Notes: a model not told the origin generated them from the sequence alone. 64,000 bases of DNA from Myoxocephalus aenaeus (GCA_038501785.1 JBAMJR010000031.1:15593501-15657500), one strand, 5' to 3'; shown: positions 27,022 to 35,546, numbered from the stretch's first letter. Numbers and translations: made by a program.

Positions 27022-27416
27022 TAAATAAATAAATAAGACAACAAGTGTACGATACCCTCATAACTAACACAACTAACTATTGCCTTTTGTTTCAACCAGG
27101 TCACGTTGAAATTTAAATGAGAGATTTATAAAATACAACTCACCTGATCGCTTCCCTCCATAAAACTGTGTGTACTCTGAACATGTGATGTACCTGGAAG
27201 GTGGGAAAAAATAAATAAGAGGTAAGACAGATGAGTGACCTTAAATCAAGTTAAATCTAAAGTAATGATATAAATAGATGTAAGTTAGCCAGCTAGCTCG
27301 TTAGCAACACTGCTAGCTAGCTAAGCTAAGCTAACAACAACAACAAGCACGCGGTGCGTGGTCCAGGACAACAGCTATACTCACATTTTGTCCTTTTGGT
27401 GCTGTCGTTTCCCCAT
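2545..27416 (-). CDS. ppil2: Peptidyl-prolyl isomerase-like 2 (CYP60), 20 coding exons
   Basis: Spliced from 20 exons in transcript order: 27416-27385, 27193-27144, 26204-26159, 25975-25913, 25696-25645, 24869-24818, 24469-24378, 23632-23543, 23443-23368, 23241-23081, 19618-19543, 18811-18705, 14802-14713, 12948-12915, 9313-9196, 8780-8724, 6427-6355, 5299-5237, 4474-4329, 2647-2545. These total 1,581 bases, giving 526 residues, and all phases agree. The protein starts MGKRQHQKDKM, has a U-box at about residues 38-105 (PWIKRYGTNP), a cyclophilin domain at about 278-435 (FHRS, QGGDPTGTGTGG, SMANSGPNTNKSQFF), a basic/acidic tail with GVGKYINPA, and ends FGDFSAW. Family knowledge: PPIL2 is a nuclear spliceosome-associated cyclophilin and U-box ubiquitin ligase. 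CypA Trp121 is replaced by Tyr389, as in mammalian PPIL2, which lowers isomerase activity and cyclosporin binding. The start context (A at -3, G at +4) is good. Confidence 0.96.
2648..4328 (-). other. ppil2: ppil2 intron 19
   Basis: AT-rich intron of about 1.7 kb bounded by GTAAGG and TTTTTAG. No coding, RNA or recognisable transposon was seen. Confidence 0.7.
4329..4474 (-). CDS. ppil2: ppil2 coding exon 19, charged tail
   Basis: Residues about 445-493. It is rich in Glu, Lys and Gln (KDLQKEEEEEKQ), probably helical, and then KTFKAGVGKYINPATK, the conserved PPIL2 tail motif. Donor AA|GTAAGG. Confidence 0.94.
4721..4812. repeat. (GTAT)n tetranucleotide microsatellite
   Basis: GCAT units grade into about 16 perfect GTAT units and then a short TA run, within ppil2 intron 18. 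Open frames through it encode only tyrosine/isoleucine/histidine/threonine periodic peptide and are not genes. Confidence 0.95.
5237..5299 (-). CDS. ppil2: ppil2 coding exon 18
   Basis: Twenty-one codons: SEIKIITATVFVDPYEEADA followed by Q. VFVDPYEEADAQ is diagnostic of PPIL2. Confidence 0.95.
6355..6427 (-). CDS. ppil2: ppil2 coding exon 17
   Basis: Encodes IVGGFEALTAMENVESDP and then ISDKPK, the last cyclophilin helix region. Acceptor TTGCAG, donor GTAGAG. Confidence 0.94.
6766..6962 (+). repeat. Dispersed repeat copy A
   Basis: Begins CAGGGTATGCTTTAGGGCGT, runs through GCTACCAGAG, CACTGGTTG and AAGATGGCGACGAC. A diverged copy of the same layout lies inverted at about 31195-31347. It is probably a non-autonomous transposon or SINE family of fish; the family name cannot be fixed without a library. 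Confidence 0.6.
7082..7140. repeat. (CA)n microsatellite
   Basis: About 29 perfect CA units inside ppil2 intron 16. Confidence 0.97.
8724..8780 (-). CDS. ppil2: ppil2 coding exon 16, Tyr389 exon
   Basis: Encodes FITFRSCTYLDRKHTVFG. Tyr389 occupies the place of cyclophilin A Trp121, the known PPIL2-specific substitution. Confidence 0.95.
9196..9313 (-). CDS. ppil2: ppil2 coding exon 15, cyclophilin core
   Basis: Encodes GGESFWGKPFKDEF and LSHTGRGVLSMANSGPN, the cyclophilin signature region. The donor is within CAGTT|GTAAGA, which restores SQFFIT across the junction. Confidence 0.95.
10283..10823 (+). mobile_element. Internally deleted Tc1-like transposon (541 bp)
   Basis: Terminal inverted repeats CACTACCGTTCAAAAGTTTG and its complement at the right end, flanked by TA dinucleotides (10281-10282, 10824-10825) as expected for Tc1/mariner target sites. 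Near the right end, an ATG at 10688 opens a frame starting MARKRELSCETRQSVLVL, then EIAKKLNI, the N-terminal helix-turn-helix of a Tc1-type transposase. The frame then runs straight into the right TIR, so the catalytic domain has been deleted. It lies in the ppil2 intron between exons 14 and 15 and is a non-autonomous derivative that could only be moved in trans. Confidence 0.88.
12915..12948 (-). CDS. ppil2: ppil2 coding exon 14 (34 bases)
   Basis: A very short exon encoding IQGGDPTGTGT plus one base. Gln331 matches catalytic-pocket Gln63 of cyclophilin A. It is isolated in an intron region of more than 5 kb and would be missed by gene finders that rely on exon length. Confidence 0.94.
13948..13978. 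repeat. T homopolymer, 31 bases
   Basis: An uninterrupted T run, equal to a poly(A) on the minus strand, in the ppil2 intron. No clear retrotransposed body adjoins it. Confidence 0.9.
14713..14802 (-). CDS. ppil2: ppil2 coding exon 13, cyclophilin active site
   Basis: Thirty codons (300-329) with VPKAGENFIRLCKK and GTVFHRSIKNFM. R323, F328 and M329 correspond to the active-site residues R55, F60 and M61 of cyclophilin A. Confidence 0.95.
14803..18704 (-). other. ppil2: ppil2 intron 12 (3.9 kb)
   Basis: The largest ppil2 intron. It contains the Harbinger-type MITE at 17793-18080 and a likely dispersed repeat starting AAAGGGGACATATCATGC near 15262. It also holds a GA/GT-rich stretch near 15975-16020. 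No exon or RNA gene was recognised. Confidence 0.6.
17793..18080. mobile_element. PIF/Harbinger-type MITE (288 bp)
   Basis: Ends TGCTGCGTTCACACC and its exact complement GGTGTGAACGCAGCA, with further inner pairing of the GCAACGCTTTT segments. It is flanked on both sides by TAA (17790-17792 and 18081-18083), the TWA target duplication of the PIF/Harbinger superfamily. The interior is CpG-rich, unlike its surroundings, and has no transposase frame. Confidence 0.85.
18705..18811 (-). CDS. ppil2: ppil2 coding exon 12, cyclophilin start
   Basis: Encodes TIADDTVRYRYVKKKGYV and then RLHTNKGDLNVELHCDK, the first beta strands of the cyclophilin domain. Its acceptor is CTCGTAG and its donor GTAAAC. 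Confidence 0.94.
19543..19618 (-). CDS. ppil2: ppil2 coding exon 11, followed by GC donor
   Basis: Encodes AHYSTGRVSASFTSTAMTP and then ATIQVA plus one base. The only donor that satisfies the phase and strong flanking consensus is CAG|GCAAGT at 19542, a GC-AG intron rather than GT-AG. Joining there gives a GAA codon and then TIADDTVRYRYVKKKGY, as expected for the family. Confidence 0.85.
19619..23080 (-). other. ppil2: ppil2 intron 10 (3.46 kb)
   Basis: No conserved exon was found. Near 22100-22190 the sequence resembles the 3' end of an L2-type LINE (a short tail ending in CAATACAAATAAACTTG). Near 22795-22850 a minus-strand GGGTTCGAATCC box resembles a tRNA B-box, possibly from a SINE. The remainder is unremarkable AT-rich DNA. 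Confidence 0.5.
23081..23241 (-). CDS. ppil2: ppil2 coding exon 10
   Basis: Residues about 185-238. Contains ETRETLAELYKDYKGDALLA and ends TDKLNA, joining in phase 0 to AHYSTG of the next exon 3.46 kb away. Confidence 0.94.
23368..23443 (-). CDS. ppil2: ppil2 coding exon 9
   Basis: Encodes DPTHLDKFNVSNFFHVKNN and then LKVLDP, the linker between the U-box and cyclophilin domains. Acceptor TTTGCAG, donor GTGGGT. Confidence 0.93.
23543..23632 (-). CDS. ppil2: ppil2 coding exon 8
   Basis: Thirty whole codons, residues 130-159, beginning AVEQLNIKTKSFKDLLTDEP and ending DIIVLQ. It is highly conserved across PPIL2 proteins. Confidence 0.94.
24378..24469 (-). CDS. ppil2: ppil2 coding exon 7
   Basis: Encodes the conserved KYHCPVLYNIFTNNSHFVAI segment and ends NVFSNE (residues about 99-129). 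The donor GAG|GTTGGT is weaker than its neighbours but fits the phase. Confidence 0.92.
24818..24869 (-). CDS. ppil2: ppil2 coding exon 6
   Basis: Encodes KLEAKSLIKLNFAKNNDG, which closes the first U-box unit. Acceptor TTACAG, donor GTAAAT. Confidence 0.93.
25645..25696 (-). CDS. ppil2: ppil2 coding exon 5, U-box
   Basis: Encodes SIMPWIKRYGTNPISGE. The conserved PWIKRYGTNP segment is the second half of the U-box fold. Phase 0 at the 3' side, donor GTGAGC. Confidence 0.94.
25913..25975 (-). CDS. ppil2: ppil2 coding exon 4, U-box core
   Basis: Encodes LSLQPFEYPVCTDEGVVFDL, the U-box segment that replaces zinc ligands with a hydrogen-bonded core and normally contacts E2 enzymes. Donor GTAAGT. 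Confidence 0.94.
26159..26204 (-). CDS. ppil2: ppil2 coding exon 3, U-box start
   Basis: Encodes EIPQADFRRLPFDHC, the beginning of the U-box, where LPFDHC is the usual entry motif. Acceptor TTTTCAG, donor GTATGA. Confidence 0.93.
26745..26985. repeat. Fragment of dispersed ACTTTTACTT repeat
   Basis: Contains ACACTTTTACTTTTGTAAC, TACTTAAGTAAGATTTTGAA and TGCAGAACTTTTACTTGTAA, the pattern of a very common fish inverted-repeat element whose longer copy lies at 37172-38032. Part of another copy is at about 34840-35045. It lies in ppil2 intron 2. Confidence 0.6.
26977..27036. repeat. (TA)n followed by (AAAT)n
   Basis: About 17 TA units followed by about seven AAAT units, in ppil2 intron 2. Confidence 0.95.
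27144..27193 (-). CDS. ppil2: ppil2 coding exon 2
   Basis: Encodes about residues 11-28 (YITCSEYTQFYGGKRS), the conserved N-terminal segment before the U-box. Acceptor CTTCCAG and donor GTGAGT; phase 2 in, phase 1 out. Confidence 0.93.
27385..27416 (-). CDS. ppil2: ppil2 coding exon 1 (start)
   Basis: Encodes MGKRQHQKDK plus two bases of the next codon, then a GTGAGT donor. The ATG sits in an AGCCAAAATGG context. The upstream sequence (27417-27600) is the likely promoter; no TATA box was seen there. Confidence 0.93.
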
Positions 27417-29325
27417 TTTGGCTGTTTGTGTGGATCTGACAGATTATTGGGGTAAAAAACGACGGACCTTAACGTCAACAACACACCACCCGTTGGCCTT
27501 GTGGTTACTTCCTGTTTACGTTCTTTACGTCACCTTCATTTACGGCCTATGACTTATAATAGCAGCTCTCTGCTGCCGCCTGCTGGAATATCGGGTAAAC
27601 AACATTTGTTTTTCTCTCGTTGGGCCTGTTTTTTATGAGCAAACCCAAAATGTCTTACAAGGACCCCTACTGCAACTTCTTCACATATTCATGACTAATG
27701 TTTATTGTATATATTACCATTAATTCTGTATATTTCTCTAGCCTTTACTGCTTTTGCACTTCTGACAATATTCCAAACTGCCTCTTGTTGCTTCAGTATT
27801 TACCAGGACAATAAAATTTAATTTAATCTAATTGATCCCTTTATTAGCGCCTGCCCATTAACTCCATCTTCCCAGGATCAGCTCTGTCTTAATGGTTTCA
27901 CCATCTCTCTTTCTGCATAACATACATATTATCTCTGGCAATCATAAAAACAATACTGTTTGAATACCTCAAACAGCATGCTCATTAATCATCTGTGAAA
28001 ACTAAAGTTTTTATCTGATCGTTGAAATGTTGTCTTCGATCATCTGACAGTCACACACGTCTTTGTCTCGTTTTCTTGTTCATCTTTAAGTGTACACATT
28101 ACCCTGAAAACAGCTGTAGTATTTATTAATATATCTTTATTATATCAAATAAAAAATAAAGGTATTCAAATAAAATGGAAATATATAAAAACATTTTTCA
28201 TGATGATTAAATATGAAATATCATCCTCTACACTGGGTGTATAGTAAATCCTTTAAATCTGGTTTCAATGTTAAAATGTCTATTATTCCTCTTTACATTC
28301 TCTCTCATGAAACCGACATTTCACTCTATAAGCTTTATATCCAAACCATTTCCTGGACAAACACGACAAACAAAACCATGCAGAATAAATTAACCTCCAA
28401 CGAGTTTATTTTGACTTGGCATTTAATTCACAGAAGTTATGCTCATAATGATGGCGAATAATTTACTTCTTCGAACAAGCGGAAGGGAGCGAAACAAAAA
28501 GCGGTTAGAGGTTGTTAGTGACGAGGAGCGGAAGGTACATTCAGATCGCCCGTTGATCCCACGTCCTCTGAAGCACGGACACATTATTCGGGTAAAGCAA
28601 CCCCTTATTCCCCCCCAAAACAAAGAATAAGGAAATAAAAAAAAACGTAAAAAGGTGGATGCATCATAAGCAGGAATTAAACAAAACTCTTATAACTCTA
28701 GTTAAAAAAATAGAACACAGAGCAGCAACGCTGCCTGCGTACCTGAGTTACACCTGGCTGTCATGTCTCCCATCGCTCAGAGCACTTCAACGGCGTGTGA
28801 CGAAAACACAGCACTTCAAAACAACAGCGATGACACAGCTCTCACGCGGAAACTTCATGTTGCACAATGAACAACAAAGTGAGAGAGTGTTCTCGTCCTT
28901 GGCACTTTTTTTTTTTTTTTTTAATCTGTCAGGCAGAAATAAACTTTGCTGACAAATTATGAAACAACGGTCGGGTTACCAGGCATTGACACACATATCT
29001 TTTTTCTTTTATTAATGACAAAAAATGTAGCATGGACTGACAAAAAAAACAAACAGAGGGGTTGAAGAGCCGGGGGCTCGACAGTGGGTCGTAGTTGTTT
29101 GCTTGGAAAGTGCAACAATATGAGATTTATTTTCTTTCAGAGCAAAAGGAAGAAAATAAATAAAAATAAAGAGGTTCACAACGTTGTTCCCTTTGAGAAC
29201 AACTCAAGTCCATAGAAATGGTGAACTCGCGGTCTGAGTTTTGCTCAGTAAGTAAGTCGAGTGTTTTCTCCAGTAAAATGTCTGCACTTTGATAAAAACA
29301 GTCTGAGTGTTCTCGGTGAGAAGAA
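27417..29325. other. Intergenic: stambp 3' UTR and ppil2 promoter
   Basis: Lies between two minus-strand genes placed head to tail. The right end must be the stambp 3' UTR; minus-strand AATAAA signals occur near 29008 and 29124. The left end, immediately right of the ppil2 start, is the ppil2 promoter and 5' UTR, without a TATA box. No other exon was recognised. Confidence 0.55.
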
Positions 29326-29382
29326 TCACCGCAAATCCATCATGGACACGGTGTCATCGGTGATGTTGATGTGTCCCGCGTG
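29326..29382 (-). CDS. stambp: stambp coding exon 9 and stop
   Basis: Encodes HAGHINITDDTVSMMDLR and a TGA. The closing DLR is shared with known AMSH proteins. The acceptor is ATCCAG. Confidence 0.9.
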   Translation of the reverse strand, partial: HAGHINITDDTVSMMDLR

Positions 29383-29441
29383 CTGGATAAAAGAGAGAGA
29401 GACAGATTTGAGTTTGAGTCGTCTCACATATACAGAAAAAG

Positions 29442-29494
<53 letters not shown>

Positions 29495-32400
29495 AGTATG
29501 TTCACACTAATGACATTTTGAAAAACAGAAATGAAGAAAGAAAGAAAAAAAGTAATCACTTTCCCCTTTTTGTTGTTGAAGAACCTAACTCCGAGAGATA
29601 GATAAATACTTGATTTAAGTGACTATGGATAACGGCTTCAGTTCCCCAAAGGTCTGTCTGACAGTAAGCTAAAGCAGTGAAAATATTGTAAATATAGCGT
29701 ACACTTAAACTGATATTGATTATTTTAGGTGTATAAAATACTTCACAGCAGCACGTTGCTTTGCTCCTGTCTGTTTCTCCAAACTCCATCTACTGCAGTA
29801 AAGCACTGACTAAAAGAACTTCATACAACCACAGTTCAAAACATCCAAAACTATCAGTGTTCGAATTGCAGTACGGTGTGCAAAAAGGATGTACTTGTAA
29901 GTCAATATGTTCAAAAACATATTGCACTGTGCCAGAAGTTACAGAACATGTAAATGTAAGGTGGGCCCCAAGTTTTGGTTTAGTCTATGCTTTTTCATTT
30001 CACTAAATTATAATAAAAGAAATCTCTCTTAACTCCAGTGTTACAGTTCCAGCATTGACTCACGAGTGTATACAGAGATTATTATCTTTAGTATTTCTGT
30101 TGGAAGATCTGCCCACTGCAAACAATGCAATAAGTTTTCCAAATCTGAATTTGTTTAATATTTGTTTTGCAAAAAGTAGCTCTGGTGAAATTGCCCCTCA
30201 GTATGTTCTGCAGGTTATCCAGTGTGACTTTGGGACATTTGTTTTTCTAGAAAGAGATGTTATTGTTGTGTTTTACCAATGCTGTTATTTTGATTCCTCG
30301 TCATTGTACTGTCCTGCCTCAAAACAAGCCTCTCACGACCTGGAGCCAGACAGACGCCACGAGAAGTTAGTGAGAAAAGATATTTGCAGGGAAGGGGGTA
30401 TTTAGGAGATCAGCCCCATTAAAACAAGATAAAAAAAAATATTCTGCCATGGTCAAAAATAATCACTCTCGTTTCCAGTGCAGTTTCCCTCGTCTCATTG
30501 GCTCATACAAATTGTGCGATAGTGTGAAGAAAATGACACCTGATTCTAGTATTTACATTAGAAAAAGGGGAACTACGGAGCAAACAGAGATGCACTCACT
30601 GTAAATAGAGGGGGGTCTTTGCTGTGCGGGTGAAAGCCTTTCTGTTTACACGTGGAGATTTCATCCGTTCCTCGATCCGTCAACTTGAAGTAGCCGATTC
30701 TGGGACAAACACAATCACGCACTTTAACGAGGACAAGGAACTCAGGGGAGACCGAGCTGAAAGAAAAAAAAAATCTGTTTTGTGACTCACTCGTTAAACT
30801 TGGGCGAGCAGACGATGGCGATGGCCTCCGGCAGCATCATCTGGTAGGAGCAGTGTGTGTGGAGGTCGACGCTGGACAGGAAGGCCGTCTGCGTGGGGTG
30901 AGTCTGGGAAAACACACAGAGAGGGTGTTCAATGCATCCTTCTTCTTCTTCTACTATTAAATTGTTCGACAGAACTTAAAGGTTAACTTTAATGTTTCCC
31001 GAACCGGACCCATTTCCCCCGTGTTTTAGTGACTAATGGGGACAAGAATCTCTGAAATCGGTCGAGTAGAGAGAGCGAGATCGCTGCAGACGGCAGCCGC
31101 TGAAGGGACTGCAATCTTTTAATATTGGGGCAATTTGACAAAGTCAATGTCCGTCCACTAAAAGTGTTTTGCTTTTCCCATAAACTGTATTTTTTGTCCG
31201 TTGCCATCTCGGCCGTCGTCATGTTTTTCTTCTTCTCCAACCAGTGAGCAAAACTGACGGTGTTTGGACTGCAGAGGAGCGACACCATGGTATAGCTCTG
31301 GTAGCGACCTGTCAATCACAGTAAGCCCCGCCCTAAAGCATACCCTGTTTTATGGTCTGTTTAACTCTAAATGACCATCATTTACTAAATGAACATCATG
31401 CTGTATTGAAGAAGACTTGAAACTAGAGATTGAGACATAAACTCATGTTTACAATGTTTACTGAGGGAATAAATCAAGAGAGAAGTAGTCATTTATATAG
31501 ACCATCTGTCCATCTGTACTCACGTGTATCCAGCCCAGGGTGATGAGGTCATACTGGTCCTGCATGAGGAAGAGTTCCTCCTCATTTTCTGTGTCGCAAT
31601 AGTCCGGTCCACCACTCTGCTTCGGTACGATGACGTGGGTCACGGTGAACGCATTTCTGTTCTGGAGAACAAAACACAAAATAATCCTTTAAATTGTGCA
31701 TAGCATACCGTCTGCTAAAAGAAAAGCCATCATGGGAAAGGTAACAGAGGGTGGTTTGCTGCTAGCAAATATAAAAAATAAAAACGCTTGGTCATGCAAG
31801 GGAACGTTAAATTACCGGCAGATCTGGGACAGTTAGAGTGTCAGATTATGGTCTCCCCCTCTGGGGTGGGAGGTCGGCTCAAAATCCACATTCCTTATAT
31901 ATTCCAAGAGAAACATCCTTTGTTTTCCACCAACACTGGGATAAGAAATGTCTTTCTTTCAGCTCCCCCCAGGTTTCCAAAAAGCATTTCGCTTCCTGTA
32001 ACCGATCTATTCAGAAGAGGGAGTCACTACTCCGGGTTCAACGCAGTGGCTCTCTTCCAGAGTCTTACCAGTTTGCCACACAGGATGCCACACGTTTCCA
32101 CGGCTCGGCTCGTGTTGGCCTCGGCCAACCTCAGAAAGCTGCGGCACAGCTCAGCCGGAACAGCCAACTGGCGGAGGGCGTCCACCATTGTATCTGCAAA
32201 AACCATGCAGATGGATAGAGTTAGATTCTTGTGCTGTTCTGAAACGAGGAGTACCGTAAAACACGGAAGTGAAGTAGGTCAGGACTAAATCAGCTCAGAA
32301 AAGTAAAAACTTTAAAGTAGTATTTAAATCCTGGGGAGGCCGGCCCCTCGTGTCAGAAAAAAAAGAAGAAGAGATTAACTCACTGTTGTTCCCCGGGCTG

Positions 32401-33805
32401 ACCAGAGAACCGGGCTTGAGCGACCGGTCAAAGGTGGGCATGGCGGTGGCGGCGGGTGTGCCGAAGGTCGCGGGGGGGCGATCGTATTGGTGGTTGTTGT
32501 CACTGGACGGTTCCCCGGGGCTTTGCGGGCCGGCGTGGGACGCCTGCGGTGGGGGCCCCTGGATGCCCGGAAGGAGGGGCATGTCAGAGGCAGGCGCGGT
32601 GGGCGTGGCAAACTCCAGGAGCACGCGCTGGCGCTCCTTCTCCAGCTCCTGCTGGCGGATCATCTGCTCGAAGGCACTGAACTGCTCCTGCTCCCGCTGC
32701 CGCCGCTGCATCACGGCCACGCGCTCCCGCTCGGCGTCCAGCGCCCGCTGCTTGGACTGCTGCCGCGCCACCGCCTCCTGCTCCGCTCTCTGCGCAGGAA
32801 ACACATCGATTGCATTCGCTGGCGTCTCATTTTTGAGTCTATTGTTCATGCAGTTGAGTAAGTTATGCATCAACTTTATATCGATGTTATATAAACTGTG
32901 ACTATTCAAGGCCAATGTGCTTGTTTTACCTCCGTCTGTTCCTGAACAAATGTCTGCCTTTATTACAACCGTGTGCCGTTTCCGATTAATGTCTCGCCTC
33001 TTTTAGGGTTTGCACAACACACAAAATCTGAGTACAATGCTAGTTGTATTTGAATGTGCATTCGATATTTGTCTCAACTGTAATACGTTTCTTTAAATGA
33101 TAAGAGACTGGTAACACATTTACCTTCTTGACAAGATGCTGTGCATAGTCTTGTTCAAATTTCCGCAAGAGGCCTTTTTTCAGAATCTCTGCTTGAGGAA
33201 ATGCAACATCCTTCAGTTTCTGGAGACGTAATAAAACAAAGAAAAAAAAAACGTGAACATTTTCTTTCAAATTAAAACAATTACATGCTATACAGGAGAG
33301 CCCAACACACTGTGTGCGTACCTTTAGTGTGTCCTTCTTCTCAGGAATGTTAGCGGTCTTGTAGTCCCGGTGTTTGGGAAGTTTTTCTATAAAGAGACTT
33401 GATAAAAAGAGGAAACTTTGCTTTTTATAACCGACAAATAAATCTTTGTGTCTACCTGAACTGAGAATGCTTGTTCAGAGAAATGACAGAGGAATCGCTA
33501 CATGTCAAGGAGAACATGTCAAAGTCACAACAAAGTACTTTAAAATGAATGCTCCGAATACAATCAAACCAACAGAAAGCTGATTGACAGCTGAACACTT
33601 ACGTGATATATTTATTGTACAGGACGAAGGCGTGCTCGATGTTGCCCTCCTCTGCATAGATGCTGGCCATGCGGATCATCTCCATCCCGGAGCGGAAGTA
33701 GCGGCGCGGCGGCACATCGTCGTTGACTTCAACGGAGCTCCCCTTCTTGGTCAGAGCGCGGACTCGCTCCTCCGGCTGCAGACTGGTGTCGTTGTGGTCG
33801 GCCAT
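29326..33805 (-). CDS. stambp: STAM-binding protein (AMSH), JAMM deubiquitinase
   Basis: Nine coding exons in order: 33805-33603, 33397-33322, 33219-33124, 32789-32384, 32193-32069, 31661-31524, 30903-30791, 30699-30600, 29382-29326. They sum to 1,314 bases, 437 residues, with every phase consistent. The N-terminal MIT domain begins MADHNDTSLQPEERVRALTK. A helical Gln/Arg/Glu-rich region (residues about 126-185) follows, then a proline-rich linker with the STAM SH3-binding type motif PTFDRSLKP (243-251). The JAMM/MPN+ domain carries E293, H348, H350 and D361 with the same spacing as human AMSH. Family knowledge: it is a zinc metalloprotease that cleaves K63-linked ubiquitin on endosomes with ESCRT-0/STAM. 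The paralogue stambpl1 is less likely because the N-terminus and ENEEELFLMQDQ match stambp better. Confidence 0.95.
29447..29490. repeat. (AT)n microsatellite
   Basis: About 22 AT units less than 70 bases upstream of the acceptor of the last stambp exon, and so a possible length-variable influence on its splicing. Confidence 0.95.
30600..30699 (-). CDS. stambp: stambp coding exon 8
   Basis: Encodes IGYFKLTDRGTDEISTCKQK and then GFHPHSKDPPLFT. The KGFHPHSKDPPLF block is a hallmark of AMSH C-termini, with His/Cys residues that coordinate the second zinc. Confidence 0.94.
30791..30903 (-). CDS. stambp: stambp coding exon 7, JAMM catalytic
   Basis: Encodes THPTQTAFLSSVDLHTHC and YQMMLPEAIAIVCSPKFN. 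Together with the His that ends the previous exon it completes the HxH-x10-D zinc-binding JAMM motif (H348, H350, D361). Confidence 0.96.
31195..31347 (-). repeat. Dispersed repeat copy B (inverted)
   Basis: Read on the minus strand: CAGGGTATGCTTTAGGGCGG, GGCTTACTGTGATTGACAG, GCTACCAGAG and CACTGGTTGG, the same order as the copy at 6766-6962 but diverged. It lies in stambp intron between coding exons 6 and 7. Confidence 0.6.
31524..31661 (-). CDS. stambp: stambp coding exon 6
   Basis: Forty-six codons, NRNAFTVTHVIVPKQSGG, then YCDTENEEELF and LITLGWIH. The last residue, H348, is the first JAMM zinc ligand. Confidence 0.96.
32069..32193 (-). CDS. stambp: stambp coding exon 5
   Basis: Encodes TMVDALRQLAVPAELC and AVETCGILCGKL. 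Glu293 in ETCGILCG is the catalytic general base. The donor is GTAAGA. Confidence 0.95.
32384..32789 (-). CDS. stambp: stambp coding exon 4, helix and proline-rich linker
   Basis: The longest exon (406 bases), GC-rich. It encodes a charged helix (MQRRQREQEQFSAFEQMI, ELEKERQRVLLEF), then a Pro/Ser/Ala-rich linker and the STAM SH3-binding type motif. The motif has Phe where the mammalian PxV/I(D/N)RxxKP form has Val or Ile. Confidence 0.93.
33124..33219 (-). CDS. stambp: stambp coding exon 3
   Basis: Thirty-two codons beginning KLKDVAFPQAEILKKGLL and ending YAQHLVKK, the end of the MIT domain. Acceptor CTCCAG and donor GTAAAT. Confidence 0.94.
33322..33397 (-). CDS. stambp: stambp coding exon 2
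   Basis: Encodes LFIEKLPKHRDYKTANIPEK and KDTLK, a strongly conserved MIT-domain segment of AMSH. The acceptor is ATCAAG and the donor GTACGC. Confidence 0.95.
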
Positions 33806-33827
33806 CGCGACAGCTCAGCCAGGAACA
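33603..33827 (-). CDS. stambp: stambp exon with start codon
   Basis: A 22-base 5' UTR portion follows the CCCCAG acceptor, then the ATG at 33805 in a GTCGCGATGG context. It encodes MADHNDTSLQPEERVRALTK through FVLYNKYIT and ends in donor GTAAGT. Confidence 0.95.
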
Positions 33828-35403
33828 CTGGGGAGGTAAGGTGAAGACCAAATTGACATAAAGACATTAAAAAAGGTTTCACATATAAGACACGACAGAC
33901 TTAAAACAAACCAGTATCAACAAAAGAATTGTCATTAGACAAGTGCTCAAGTAATTCCTTTATCCTGTTTTTAAAGCCCAATACGATTTAAGGTGTTTCC
34001 AGTCGCATTTTAGTTGTTTTCTACGACAAGATATAATATTTATTATGAATCTGCAATTATATTTCCGGACAATCGGACAATCGTTCAAATATATTTCAAA
34101 TTGAATATGGCTATGCCGTGATGATTACTAATTCTTGTTTTTAGTAAATCAATTCAGAAAGTGTGGACGACCACACAATAAGAAATAAGAAATAAGAAAT
34201 AAGAAATAAGAAAAAGAAACAGCTTATCTTCACATCCTGTATTCAGGCCGCAACTCGGTCTGAAAAAAACGATGACTCTGCCGGCAGGGTCCTTTTGTTA
34301 TGACTTGAGATTTCGACTCTTTATTGATCAAATGAAGGTAAATGTGAGAAAGGCTTCATCAGCCCGCTGACTAATGGTCAGACGGCTTGTATTGATTCTG
34401 CCTTGAAGGATTCTGGGCTCACGGAAAACACAGTGTGCCAAGAGAGACCAGTTGTTAGGCTCAGAGGTGTGGCTCTGATAGCAGGAGAAAGGTTGAGGTA
34501 CTTGATAGCTGCTGAGAGTCTTATACCTTCTTTGTATTTTTTTTTTTTTTAAAGAACCGTATTTCACTTTTATTCGAGTGTTTTAAGTCTGAATGAAAAG
34601 TGCTGTGCAACAGTGTGTCATCACACTTACTGTTAGTGCTGGGATGTACTAAGTACTGTACTGATATACATTTACTATGTCTCTTTGAAAATGCATTGCC
34701 ACTCCCTAAATCCTCCAAGGACAGCGACGCTACAAACACACAAGGATCTTATATGATGCATTGCTGTAGAATAAACGACCAATCTAAAGCATTACAATGC
34801 AAAAATACACATTAATATAGTAGTAATATTCATCAAGAAACATTATATACAATAGTAAAACACAGATGGAACATTTTACTACACAATTACTACTTTTTTT
34901 AAACTTTTGATACCATCAGTAGGCCACACTTTTCTGACACATACTTATACAAGTAAGATTTTTTGACTTGTAGTGGAGTGTTTTCACAGTGTGGTATTAG
35001 TACTTTTCAGAAAGTTAAGGATCGTAATACTTCTTTAGCTCAACGCCATATTTACTGTGTATTGATCATCTTTATAAATCTGACAATTACAACTAGTTAG
35101 TATTAGCTTGAAAAGGGTCCAGTGGCTGACAGTAATGGGCCCTTTTCAGCTCCAGTAATGAGACACAACGTTACTGTGACATCGTTTAGAGACCTCCTGG
35201 TCTACTGGCATGCTCTGGCTTTCATATAAATATGTTTCCCTCCACTGGTCCCGATATCTAACTTAACTCTGTCACTAAAGGGATCAAACGACGCCGCGTT
35301 AGCCGCGAGCTCACCGAGCTAACTGAGCAAATCACAGCAACGTCACGGGTTTAAGACCGTTGAGCCGCTAACGGCCACTGAGCAACTTCATCTTCCTTCT
35401 TAC
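33828..35403 (-). other. stambp: stambp intron 1
   Basis: Contains an (AAATAAG)n seven-base tandem repeat (34181-34213), a T-run near 34540, and part of the ACTTTTACTT repeat family (34840-35045). No further exon was seen. Confidence 0.6.
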
Positions 35404-35535
35404 CCGATAGAGCTGGAAACCGAAGCTCCCACAGACCTACATAGAGCTGAATTACACCACGAAGAGTCAAACCGCAGAGTCCCAAAGCAGATAGCTCCAG
35501 TGGGCTGCGCCTACAGCGTCTGAAGCTCCACTTCC
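35404..35535 (-). promoter_or_regulatory. stambp: stambp non-coding first exon and promoter
   Basis: On the minus strand, a moderately GC-rich segment ends in a good donor (TATCGG|GTAAGAAG at 35403). It would join the acceptor at 33828 just before the start codon. The 5' end is estimated; a CpG-containing stretch continues on both sides (35280-35540). Confidence 0.6.
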
Positions 35536-35546
35536 GCAATCAAACA

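Noticed and set aside
28439..28630. Charged 63-residue frame near the stambp 3' end
   Set aside because: No homologous family is recognised and no splice sites or conservation support it.
31788..32288. Plus-strand frame of 166 residues
   Set aside because: Antisense to stambp exon 5 and its flanking introns, with no family motif.
32350..32901. Long plus-strand frame (183 residues)
   Set aside because: It is the antisense of the GC-rich stambp exon 4; codon conservation and splice sites support the minus strand.
29326..33805. Assignment as stambpl1 (AMSH-LP)
   Set aside because: The N-terminus, the PTFDRSLKP linker motif and ENEEELFLMQDQ match stambp better.
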